From contig CAJKKX010000171.1 in assembly GCA_905200565.1 (NCBI GenBank), forward strand, positions 1-5,777: 5,777 nt of DNA, in the 5' to 3' direction. This document shows, in pieces, positions 1 through 5,777 of the stretch. This stretch comes from an uncultured Lachnospiraceae bacterium. GTDB lineage: Bacteria; Bacillota_A; Clostridia; Lachnospirales; Lachnospiraceae. Both the position numbers and the translations under genes were made by a program. Numbering within the stretch: position 1 is the stretch's first letter; each line of letters begins with the position of its first letter. Below the pieces are notes generated by a model. That model was not told the origin of the DNA. It was given only the letters and a program-made list of their open reading frames with translations, and did not search any database.

Positions 1-1
1 C

Positions 2-775
2 GCCATCTACGTAATCAGCCGCATTTCCGGCGAGGGCGCAGACCGAAAGGCAGAGCCGGGAGACTATTACCTGTCGGAGCAGGAGGAGGAAGAACTGAAA
101 GCCATCACAGAGTGCTATGATAACACGATTGTTATTTTAAACGTCGGCGGTGTGATGGATGTCTCCTTCCTGGAAAAATACAACATTGCCGCGCTGGTCA
201 TGCTCTCTCAGGCAGGCATGGAGGGCGGCAATGCGCTGGCGGAGGTGCTCCTTGGTGAGACGAATCCTTCCGGAAAGCTGCCGGAGACTTTCTATAAAAC
301 GCACACCGACTGCTCTGCGCACGCGCTCGGCGAATTTCCGGGCACGGATACGGTGGCGTACCGCGAGGGCAGATATGTGGGCTACCGCTACAATGATAAA
401 TACCGGATCGAGCCGCAGTTCTCGTTCGGATACGGGCTGTCCTACACCTCGTTCGAGTACCGTGACGCTGACATTGATCCGGAAACCGGCATTCTGACCT
501 GTTATGTGAAAAATACCGGGGCAGTTGCGGGTAAAGAAACCGTGCAGGTCTACCGCCGCGACCTGGCGGACGACGCGCCGGTCATAAAGGAGCTTGCCGG
601 ATTTGAAAAAATCTATCTGGAGCCGGGCGAAGAAAAACGCGTGGAGATTACCTTGGAAATGTGTAATGATGCCGGAACGGAATACACGGCGACAACGGAA
701 TCTTCCGCCGGGATACGAAGCGTCGAAAACACAGATGCACAAGAGCGCTGCGTATACTGCGTTGGCTGTTTATAA
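2..775 (+). CDS. Glycoside hydrolase family 3 (beta-glucosidase type), C-terminal part; 5' end outside window
   Basis: The reading frame is open from the first base and ends at TAA 773-775, so 257 residues of a larger protein are visible. Family 3 enzymes release terminal sugars from beta-glucosides or beta-xylosides. Visible in order, numbered from the window edge: an SGEGADR segment (residues 9-15) and a GDYYLS-like stretch typical of the C-terminal alpha/beta sandwich domain; NPSGKLPETF (88-97), a hallmark of the family; FGYGLSYTSF (142-151), the entry to the fibronectin-III-like domain; and that domain itself, with VKNTG, AGKETVQVY and KELAGFEK (from 196) up to ITL near 218. The N-terminal barrel with the catalytic aspartate lies outside the window. 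The last 39 residues are unusual: only a short remnant resembling the normal GxYxVxxGxSSxDIR ending is seen, followed by a cysteine-containing tail. No signal peptide can be judged. The exact sugar specificity cannot be told. The family call is very secure. Confidence 0.95.
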   Translation, partial: AIYVISRISGEGADRKAEPGDYYLSEQEEEELKAITECYDNTIVILNVGGVMDVSFLEKYNIAALVMLSQAGMEGGNALAEVLLGETNPSGKLPETFYKTHTDCSAHALGEFPGTDTVAYREGRYVGYRYNDKYRIEPQFSFGYGLSYTSFEYRDADIDPETGILTCYVKNTGAVAGKETVQVYRRDLADDAPVIKELAGFEKIYLEPGEEKRVEITLEMCNDAGTEYTATTESSAGIRSVENTDAQERCVYCVGCL

Positions 776-791
776 TGAAAGTATTATATTT

Positions 792-833
792 ATCCCTGCA
801 GTTTTTATGGAAAAGCTGCGGGGATTTTCTTTT
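792..833 (+). terminator. Rho-independent terminator after the family 3 hydrolase gene
   Basis: The left arm ATCCCTGCAG (792-801) pairs with CTGCGGGGAT (816-825) with one G-U wobble. TTTT and AAAA inside the loop can extend the stem past a bulged G. A T-rich run (TTTTCTTTT, 825-833) follows. It lies 17 bases after the stop codon, so it ends the glycosidase transcript and separates it from the next gene. Confidence 0.8.
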
Positions 834-843
834 GCGGAATTTG

Positions 844-871
844 TTGAAAAGATAAAAATAAACATTATAAT
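844..871 (+). promoter_or_regulatory. Sigma-A type promoter for the alpha/beta hydrolase gene
   Basis: TTGAAA (844-849) is separated by 16 bases from a perfect TATAAT (866-871). Transcription would start near 878, leaving a leader of only about 15 bases that contains the ribosome site AGGAGGG (882-888), four bases before the ATG at 893. The terminator just upstream supports a separate transcription unit. The call rests on consensus matching only. Confidence 0.65.
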
Positions 872-892
872 AGAAGGTGTCAGGAGGGAAAT

Positions 893-1930
893 ATGGATAG
901 TAGAAAACGAATGGGAAAAGATGAAAATGGAGTGGTTTTCCCGAGTGCTCCAGTGAAAAAGAAAGAATTTGAAGTTTTAGCGATCGCGGCGGCAGCAGCC
1001 GCAGGTTTTATGGCGCTCGGATGGTCGTTTTTTGACATGACGGTGCGATGCAAAAAGAATCGGAAGCAGATAAAGAAGCAGTGGTTTTCGCTCTCCCATG
1101 CAAAGATCAACCATCCACGGCACAAGTTTGAAAAGGAATATGAGGAGGGCGTGGCGTGGTTTAAGGCGCAGCCGCTGCAGGACTGTTATCTCCGCAGCCG
1201 GGATGGACTGCGGCTTCATGCCAGCTATCTGCCTGCCGAAAATGCAGAGCGCATTGTCCTTCTGAGCCATGGATATAAGGGCAGCGGTTATGGGGATTTT
1301 GCATACACTGCACAGTTTCTCCATGAGCACCACTGCAGTCTGCTGCTCATCAACCAGCGGTGCTGCGGGGAGAGCGAGGGAGAATACATCACCTTCGGCG
1401 CAAAGGAGCAGCAGGATGTTCAGGACTGGACGTGGTACCTTGCGAAGCGCAACAAAAACAAGCTCCCAATCTATCTGTACGGGGAATCTATGGGAGCTTC
1501 GTCGATCCTGATGGCGTCGGGACATCCGCTGCCGCGGGAGGTAAAGGGACTGATCGCGGACTGCGGATTCAGCTCCATGAAGAGACAGATGCAGGACATG
1601 GCGGCAAACTGGTTCCATCTGAAATGGATAGGACTCCTGCTGTTCAGGCTTGAGCTTTTCTGCCGGATTTTTGCGGGCTTTTCCATGAAGGAGGCGGATA
1701 CCACGGAGGCATTGAAGAAAAATGAGCGTCCGGTGCTGTTTTTCCACGGCATGAAGGATACCTATGTAATGCCGGAAAACACCATACACAATTATTCTCT
1801 GTGCAGCGCGCCAAAGGAGCTTGTGCTGGTGCCGGAGGCGCGCCACCTGTGCAGCGCTTATGAGGCGCCGGAGTTATACAGGAGTAAATTGCTGGAGTTT
1901 TTTCAGAAATATGACGGAACGCCGGCTTAA
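893..1930 (+). CDS. Membrane-anchored alpha/beta hydrolase (serine hydrolase)
   Basis: A 345-residue protein starting at ATG 893 behind AGGAGGG. Residues 26-48 form one hydrophobic, alanine-rich segment between lysine-rich flanks (K22-K24; R52-K62), so the protein is probably a signal-anchored membrane protein; which side the enzyme faces is not certain. The rest is an alpha/beta hydrolase fold: an oxyanion-region HGY (126-128), the nucleophile elbow GESMG (197-201, Ser199), a probable acid Asp289 in HGMKD, and a probable catalytic His318 in ARHL. The LLINQRCCGESEG stretch (151-163) matches the beta-strand and loop usual after the first motif. Length and layout fit the Firmicutes hydrolases of the YqkD/COG1073 kind, whose natural substrates are largely unknown; esterase or peptidase-like activity is possible. 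It stands alone between its own promoter and a strong terminator, so no partner is implied. The catalytic triad is read by motif, not by structure. Confidence 0.9.
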   Translation: MDSRKRMGKDENGVVFPSAPVKKKEFEVLAIAAAAAAGFMALGWSFFDMTVRCKKNRKQIKKQWFSLSHAKINHPRHKFEKEYEEGVAWFKAQPLQDCYLRSRDGLRLHASYLPAENAERIVLLSHGYKGSGYGDFAYTAQFLHEHHCSLLLINQRCCGESEGEYITFGAKEQQDVQDWTWYLAKRNKNKLPIYLYGESMGASSILMASGHPLPREVKGLIADCGFSSMKRQMQDMAANWFHLKWIGLLLFRLELFCRIFAGFSMKEADTTEALKKNERPVLFFHGMKDTYVMPENTIHNYSLCSAPKELVLVPEARHLCSAYEAPELYRSKLLEFFQKYDGTPA

Positions 1931-1978
1931 AGTAAAAAGGAAGAAAGTAAGGAAATATCTGTAAAGTATATCGTACCG

Positions 1979-2008
1979 AACAGCCAGGTGTTACTGGCTG
2001 TTTTTTAT
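1979..2008 (+). terminator. Strong rho-independent terminator after the alpha/beta hydrolase gene
   Basis: A perfect 9-bp stem, AACAGCCAG (1979-1987) with CTGGCTGTT (1994-2002), closes a 6-base loop (GTGTTA) and runs into six consecutive T residues (2001-2006). It lies 49 bases after the stop codon and cleanly isolates the hydrolase gene from the assembly-line operon downstream. Confidence 0.92.
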
Positions 2009-2010
2009 TC

Positions 2011-2165
2011 CCGCGAGCAACGAGCCAGGCGGATGTACCCGCACATTCATATGGCGACTTCCTTGCATTCCAAGGGGAGCTGTCGGCGGCAGGCCCTGCA
2101 TGTTTGGCGTCAGGAAAAACGTCTCGGTCAATTTTATGTAAAATGTTTGTTAAATCCCCGAGGGG
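2011..2165 (+). other. Gene-free, hairpin-rich intergenic segment; possible structured RNA or dispersed element
   Basis: No convincing gene is present. The segment is GC-rich and holds consecutive small inverted repeats: GCGG/CCGC (2029-2032, 2039-2042); CTTCCTTG with CAAGGGGAG (2058-2065, 2071-2079), which CGAC/GTCG (2055-2058, 2082-2085) could extend as an alternative outer pairing; GCAG/CTGC (2089-2092, 2096-2099); and CTCGG/CCGAG (2123-2127, 2158-2162) enclosing the AT-rich palindrome. It also has a short direct repeat, CGAGC at 2014 and 2021. It starts right after the terminator and ends about 60 bases before the condensation gene. It could be a leader RNA of the downstream operon, an independent small RNA, or a copy of a repeated intergenic element. 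The strand is assumed from the flanking genes. Hairpins this small can arise by chance, so confidence is low. Confidence 0.3.
2131..2144. promoter_or_regulatory. Perfect AT-rich palindrome, candidate operator
   Basis: ATTTTA and TAAAAT are exact inverted repeats separated by TG, giving a 14-base dyad typical in size of a dimeric repressor or activator site. It lies 83 bases before the ATG of the condensation gene. No convincing promoter pair could be placed around it, and no regulator gene is in view. A regulatory role is inference. Confidence 0.3.
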
Positions 2166-2194
2166 GTAGAAATTGAAAATAAAATGTGTTAAAT
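2139..2194. repeat. Imperfect direct repeat in the leader of the condensation operon
   Basis: TAAAATGTTTGTTAAAT (2139-2155) recurs as TAAAATGTGTTAAAT (2180-2194), identical apart from two missing bases. The starts are 41 bases apart, close to four helical turns. The copies flank a short CCCC-GA-GGGG inverted repeat (2156-2165). They may be paired protein-binding sites or an old duplication; the AT-rich composition makes part of the similarity cheap. Confidence 0.4.
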
Positions 2195-2226
2195 TCTTTG
2201 GCGAAGTTGAAAACAGGAGGTAACAC

Positions 2227-3612
2227 ATGAGAGAATATTATCCATTAACAGCAGCGCAGAAGATGCATCACAACTGGATTCAGAAATACCAGACGCAGCA
2301 GGTGTCAGGTGTGAGCGTGGTAGCGTCCCTGCAGTCGCCGCTGGATTTTGGACTTCTGAAAAAATGTATACAGTTAGAGATAGAGCGTTACGGGTGTATG
2401 CGCATCCGTTTTACAAAGCCGGATGAGAAGGGCGAGGTGAAGCAGTATCTTGTGGAACAGGATACAAGAGATATCCCGCTGAAGGATCTCTCCGGAATGA
2501 GTATGCAGCAGGCGGATGCACTGATGCAGCAGTGGGCTTACGAAACCTTCGACGGCGACGATATTCCGCTTTGCGATGTGACGATGCTGCGCCTACCGGA
2601 GGGGTACAACGGATTTTTCATCCATATGGATCACCGGCTGATCGATTCCTGTGGTCTGGTTGTGATGATCAATGATTTGATGCAGCTTTACACACATTAC
2701 CGATTCGGCGCGGCGTATCCGCAGGATCTGGCAGATTTTGAAACCGTGCTGGAGAAGGACTTAAAGAGAGCAAACAACGAGAAGCGGTTTGCAAAGGACA
2801 AAAAATTCTGGGACGATCAGCTTAATGCGCTGGGAGAGCCGCTGTATTCCGATATTCAGGGACCTTCCGTTCTGGAGGCAGCAAGAAAAAAGCATAAAAA
2901 CCCGATGCTGCGGGCGGCGGATATTGAATTGAAAAATCTGTTCGTGGAGGTGAAGGATTATCAGTTAGAGCCGGAGCCGACGAAGAATCTGATTGATTTT
3001 TGTATGAACCATCAGCTTTCCATGACAAATCTCTTATTGCTTGGTATCCGCACGTATCTTTCGAAGGTGAATAACGGGCAGGAGGACATCACGATTGAAA
3101 ACTTTATCTCCAGACGTTCCACGCACGATGAATGGACATCGGGCGGCAGCCGCACGATTATGTTCCCGTGCCGGACGGTGATCAGCCCGGAGACGGATTT
3201 CCTGTCAGCTGCATATGAGATCCAGAATGTGCAGAACCGCATTTATATGCACAGCAATTACGATCCGGCGCTGATCGAGGAGGAAATGCGCAGAAGATAT
3301 CACACACCGGAAAATACAACGTATGAAAGCTGTTACCTTACGTATCAGCCGATGCCGGTGCAGGTGGATAACCCGCATCTTGCCGGGATCGGGCAGCATG
3401 CAAAATGGTTCGCAAACGGCGCGGCGACGAAGAAGATGTATCTGACCGTGTCACACACTGCGAACGGTGGTATGAACTTCTCTTATCATTATCAGACAGC
3501 GCAGCTTGAGGAGCATGATATGGAGCTTCTGTATTATTATATGATGCGCATTCTGTTTAAGGGAATCGCCGAGCCGGATATGAGCATCGGGGAGATCATG
3601 GAGCAGGTGTAA
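2227..3612 (+). CDS. Free-standing nonribosomal peptide synthetase-type condensation domain protein
   Basis: A 461-residue protein from ATG 2227, five bases after AGGAGGT (2215-2221). One condensation domain fills it: YPLTAAQ (5-11) is the first core motif; FFIHMDHRLIDSCG (130-143) occupies the place of the active-site HHxxxDG motif; GGSRTIMFPCR (306-316) fits the later GxFxNxxPxR-like motif. Condensation enzymes join an acyl group held on one carrier protein to an amine or hydroxyl acceptor. Here the motif reads D135-H136-R-L-I-D140-S141: the second, catalytic His and the structural Asp remain, but the first His is Asp and the Gly is Ser. Activity therefore looks possible. No signal peptide or membrane segment is seen, so it should be cytosolic. 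It is followed after 85 bases by a carrier protein gene and then a ligase gene, its expected partners. The substrate is unknown; a PapA-like or wax-ester-synthase-like acyltransferase of the same superfamily is the main alternative. Confidence 0.88.
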   Translation: MREYYPLTAAQKMHHNWIQKYQTQQVSGVSVVASLQSPLDFGLLKKCIQLEIERYGCMRIRFTKPDEKGEVKQYLVEQDTRDIPLKDLSGMSMQQADALMQQWAYETFDGDDIPLCDVTMLRLPEGYNGFFIHMDHRLIDSCGLVVMINDLMQLYTHYRFGAAYPQDLADFETVLEKDLKRANNEKRFAKDKKFWDDQLNALGEPLYSDIQGPSVLEAARKKHKNPMLRAADIELKNLFVEVKDYQLEPEPTKNLIDFCMNHQLSMTNLLLLGIRTYLSKVNNGQEDITIENFISRRSTHDEWTSGGSRTIMFPCRTVISPETDFLSAAYEIQNVQNRIYMHSNYDPALIEEEMRRRYHTPENTTYESCYLTYQPMPVQVDNPHLAGIGQHAKWFANGAATKKMYLTVSHTANGGMNFSYHYQTAQLEEHDMELLYYYMMRILFKGIAEPDMSIGEIMEQV

Positions 3613-3684
3613 AGGATAATGCGGCTGCAGGAAACGGACAGAAAATGCAGAAAGATATTTGGAAAATATTGATTTTTAGTATAT

Positions 3685-3690
3685 GGAGGG
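3685..3690 (+). promoter_or_regulatory. Ribosome binding site that fixes the carrier protein start
   Basis: GGAGGG lies seven bases before ATG 3698. An in-frame ATG at 3683 overlaps this site and has no ribosome site of its own, so 3698 is the better start; the longer reading would add only five residues. Confidence 0.8.
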
Positions 3691-3697
3691 AAAAACG

Positions 3698-3934
3698 ATG
3701 ACACAGGAAATGCAGTTTAAAACGATCGCCGCACAGTATTGCAGCGTAAAACCGGAGGACATGACAGACGATATGAGGTTCCGCGAGGATCTGGGATTCA
3801 GTTCCCTTGATTTTATGTCCTTCCTCGGCGAGCTGGAGGATACCTTCGACGTGGAGCTGGAGGAGGAAGAGGTTGCACAGGTTCTGACGGTTGCAGAGGC
3901 GCTTGCTCTGCTGGAAAGATTACAGGAGGAATAA
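3698..3934 (+). CDS. Free-standing acyl/peptidyl carrier protein
   Basis: A 78-residue acidic protein of the usual carrier size, starting at ATG 3698. It has the four-helix carrier pattern: an N-terminal helix, then DMRFREDLGFSSLDFMSF, where Ser36 in GFSSLD is the predicted site for the 4'-phosphopantetheine arm, then an acidic helix region (ELEEEEV) and a closing LTVAEALALLERL helix. The usual residue before that serine is Asp (DSL); here it is Ser35. It would carry a thioester-bound intermediate between the ligase and the condensation protein. It sits 85 bases after the condensation gene and only five bases before the ligase gene, whose ribosome site overlaps its end, so the two are probably translated together. 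It is unlikely to be the housekeeping fatty-acid carrier given this context, but sequence alone does not exclude it. No phosphopantetheinyl transferase gene is in the window, so the arm must be added by an enzyme encoded elsewhere. Confidence 0.92.
   Translation: MTQEMQFKTIAAQYCSVKPEDMTDDMRFREDLGFSSLDFMSFLGELEDTFDVELEEEEVAQVLTVAEALALLERLQEE
3924..3929 (+). promoter_or_regulatory. Ribosome binding site for the ligase, inside the carrier protein gene
   Basis: AGGAGG lies ten bases before ATG 3940 and overlaps the last codons of the carrier gene. The spacing is a little long but no better start is nearby. The overlap suggests translational coupling of carrier and ligase. Confidence 0.7.
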
Positions 3935-3939
3935 AAGAG

Positions 3940-5777
3940 ATGCTGATTCGTGATATTCTGGAAGAGAGCGGAAGAAATTATGCGGAGATTCCGGCGATAA
4001 AATGGTTAAAAAAGAAGGAGATACAGGAGATAAATTACCGCGGACTGCTGGAAAATGTGATGGCGGTGAGAAAGGGACTGCTCGCGGAAGGCTTTTCCGG
4101 AAAGCATATTGCGCTGATCGGAAGCAGCTCCGCGGAGTGGGTGGAGAGCTACCTGGGAATTATCACCGGAAGCACGGTTGCCGTGCCGCTGGATGTAAAT
4201 CTTCCGGGCGAGGATCTGATCGATCTTCTTAACCGTTCCGACGCGGCGGGCTTGTTTCTGAGTCCGAAGCAGAAGGGACTTCTGGAGCAGATCCGGGAAA
4301 AATGTCCGAAGCTTCAGAAAATCTGGATGCTGGAGGATGCGGCGGCATCGCAGACTGACAGCGCGGAAATCTCTAGTCTGGCGGATTTAAAAGCAGTTGG
4401 CGCGGACAGTGCGGCGGACGCCGACAGACCGGATCCGGAGGGAATCGCGACGATTATTTTTACCTCCGGAACGACCGGAAAGAGTAAGGGCGTCATGCTG
4501 ACGCAGAAAAATCTGGCGGAGAATGTGAAGGCGGTGCAGTATACCGCGAAACCTGGCAGCGTGCTGCTGAGCGTGCTCCCGATCCATCACGCGTTCTGTC
4601 TGGTGATGGACTGGCTGAAGGGATTTTCGCTTGGCACCACCGTATGCATCAACGATTCTCTCCTGCATATGGTGAAAAATATGGGTGTATTCCAGCCGGA
4701 GGTCATGCTGATGGTTCCGCTGATGGTGGAGACGATTTACAAAAGGCTTGCCGCAGCGGACGCCTCCATTCCGAAGCAGATGGTCGCAAATGCCGTATTT
4801 GGCGGAAGGCTGCACACGATTTTCACCGGCGGCGCGCATCTCGATCCGTATTATATTGAGAAATTTGCCCAGTACGGCGTGGCTGTTCTGGAGGGCTACG
4901 GCATGTCGGAGTGTTCCCCGAAAATTTCTTCCCCGGACTGGACAAGACCGGATAAGATTGCGTCCGTGGGGCGTATTGTAGACCGCTGTGAGGTGCGTAT
5001 CGTGGACGGCGAGATCCAGGTCAAGAGTCCGTCTGTCATGATGGGATATTACAAGGAACCGGACAAGACTGCGGAGGCCATCACACCGGATGGCTGGCTT
5101 TGTACGGGAGATATCGGCCATGTGGACGAGGAGGGCTTTCTGTACCTGACCGGTCGGAAAAAGAACCTCATTATCTTAAGCAACGGTGAGAATGTGGCAC
5201 CTGAGGAGCTGGAAAATCTCTTTGAGGATGAGCGTCTGATCGAGGATATTCTGGTGTACGGCGAGGACGATACGATCTGTGCGGAGGTATACCCGAATTT
5301 TAAATATGCGGAAGCTGCAAATATTGCCGATATTGAGAGCACGGTGGCTCAGATTATCAAAAAACACAATGAGGAACTGCCGACGTTCAAGCGCATTCTG
5401 CGCAGCAGGATAAGAGAAGTTCCTTTTGCAAAAACCTCTTCCAAAAAGATTATCCGCAGCCAGTATCTGGAGGGAAAACAGAAAGAAGAGCAGGAGGAGA
5501 AGCGTTTCCGTATGCCGGAAAATGAGCTTCAGAATCAGATTTATGACTGCATTGCCGCTGTACTGGGGCACCGTCGTTTTGGCATTGATACAGAGCTCTA
5601 CGAGGCAGGACTGGATTCCCTTGGAAGCGTGCTGTTACTCACGGATCTGTACCAGATCTTAAAGGTTTCCATGACCCTGGATGACCTCTTACAGCATGCT
5701 TCGGTGCTGAAGCTGGAAGAATTTGCCCGGGAGGGAGCCGGCGCAGAGCAGGTGGATCACACAGTGCGGCAGGTCTA
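3940..5777 (+). CDS. AMP-forming acyl ligase fused to a carrier domain; 3' end outside window
   Basis: The frame runs from ATG 3940 to the window edge without a stop: 612 residues visible. The adenylate-forming (ANL) enzyme comes first: FTSGTTGKSKG (174-184) is the ATP-binding loop; LPIHHAF (213-219) and IFTGGAHLDP (294-303) are core segments; EGYGMSECSP (318-327) contacts adenine; TGDIG (389-393) binds ribose; GRKKNLIILSNGENVAPEE (405-423) is the hinge region; and PFAKTSSKKIIR (495-506) carries the likely catalytic lysine, Lys503. The wording of these motifs, especially GRKKNLI and NGENVAPEE, is closer to acyl-CoA synthetases and fatty acyl-AMP ligases than to classical amino-acid adenylation domains. 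Residues about 528-600 form a carrier domain with AGLDSLGS, Ser560 being the phosphopantetheine site. It probably activates a carboxylic acid and loads it on its own carrier or on the small carrier encoded just upstream. Whether more domains follow after residue 612 cannot be seen. Substrate unknown; an unusual amino-acid activator is the alternative. Confidence 0.92.
   Translation, partial: MLIRDILEESGRNYAEIPAIKWLKKKEIQEINYRGLLENVMAVRKGLLAEGFSGKHIALIGSSSAEWVESYLGIITGSTVAVPLDVNLPGEDLIDLLNRSDAAGLFLSPKQKGLLEQIREKCPKLQKIWMLEDAAASQTDSAEISSLADLKAVGADSAADADRPDPEGIATIIFTSGTTGKSKGVMLTQKNLAENVKAVQYTAKPGSVLLSVLPIHHAFCLVMDWLKGFSLGTTVCINDSLLHMVKNMGVFQPEVMLMVPLMVETIYKRLAAADASIPKQMVANAVFGGRLHTIFTGGAHLDPYYIEKFAQYGVAVLEGYGMSECSPKISSPDWTRPDKIASVGRIVDRCEVRIVDGEIQVKSPSVMMGYYKEPDKTAEAITPDGWLCTGDIGHVDEEGFLYLTGRKKNLIILSNGENVAPEELENLFEDERLIEDILVYGEDDTICAEVYPNFKYAEAANIADIESTVAQIIKKHNEELPTFKRILRSRIREVPFAKTSSKKIIRSQYLEGKQKEEQEEKRFRMPENELQNQIYDCIAAVLGHRRFGIDTELYEAGLDSLGSVLLLTDLYQILKVSMTLDDLLQHASVLKLEEFAREGAGAEQVDHTVRQV

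Noticed and set aside
594..956. + strand open frame running from the hydrolase tail into the next gene
   Set aside because: It overlaps the true glycosidase frame, crosses the terminator and promoter, and shows no domain.
977..1846. Reverse-strand open frame of 289 codons
   Set aside because: It is antisense to a well-supported alpha/beta hydrolase with intact motifs and has no family features itself.
1988..2176. Short + strand open frame of 62 codons between the terminator and the condensation gene
   Set aside because: It starts inside the terminator loop, has no ribosome site, and its translation is rich in Arg, His and Cys with no recognisable fold. It is better explained as noncoding sequence read by chance.
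2147..2194. TTGTTA, TTGAAA and TTAAAT boxes as a promoter for the condensation gene
   Set aside because: No pair has a workable 16-18 base spacing, so a normal promoter could not be supported.
1644..2228. Reverse-strand open frame of 194 codons
   Set aside because: It crosses a strong terminator and the intergenic block and overlaps the end of a clear hydrolase gene; the translation looks like a low-complexity shadow.
3655..3676. ATATTT/AAATAT hairpin followed by a T-run between the condensation and carrier genes
   Set aside because: The stem is six A-T pairs only and too weak to be a credible terminator; the genes fit one operon. Partial attenuation cannot be excluded.
4387..5121. Reverse-strand open frame of 244 codons
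   Set aside because: It is antisense to the core of the acyl ligase; its His/Arg-rich translation is typical of a shadow in GC-biased codons.

Overview
The window looks like chromosomal DNA of a gut-type Clostridia bacterium, most likely a Lachnospiraceae member. I infer this from strong AGGAGG ribosome sites, Firmicutes-style TTGAAA/TATAAT promoter sequence, rho-independent terminators with U-tracts, and the protein families present; no rRNA or other marker gene confirms it. All genes read on the + strand and there is no tRNA, CRISPR array or insertion sequence.

Left part (1-2008): two independent transcription units. The first is the 3' end of a family-3 glycoside hydrolase (beta-glucosidase type), closed by a hairpin terminator at 792-833. 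The second is a single gene with its own promoter (844-871) for a membrane-anchored alpha/beta hydrolase, closed by a very clear terminator at 1979-2008.

Middle (2009-2226): about 218 bases without a credible protein gene. The first 150 bases hold several short hairpins and may be a structured RNA or a dispersed intergenic element. The AT-rich second half carries a perfect palindrome (2131-2144) and an imperfect direct repeat (2139-2155 and 2180-2194), a plausible control region for the operon that follows.

Right part (2227-5777): a compact assembly-line operon. It encodes a free-standing condensation-domain protein (461 aa), a free-standing acyl carrier protein (78 aa from the chosen start) and an AMP-forming acyl ligase fused to a second carrier domain (612 aa seen, open at the window edge). 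Working model (inference): the ligase activates a carboxylic acid, perhaps a fatty acid, as an acyl-adenylate and loads it on a phosphopantetheine arm. The condensation protein then joins it to an amine or hydroxyl acceptor carried on the other carrier or free in solution, giving a small N-acyl amide, lipopeptide or ester. The parts are those of nonribosomal peptide synthesis but split into separate proteins, and the condensation protein has an altered active-site motif. This operon is the most interesting content of the window.
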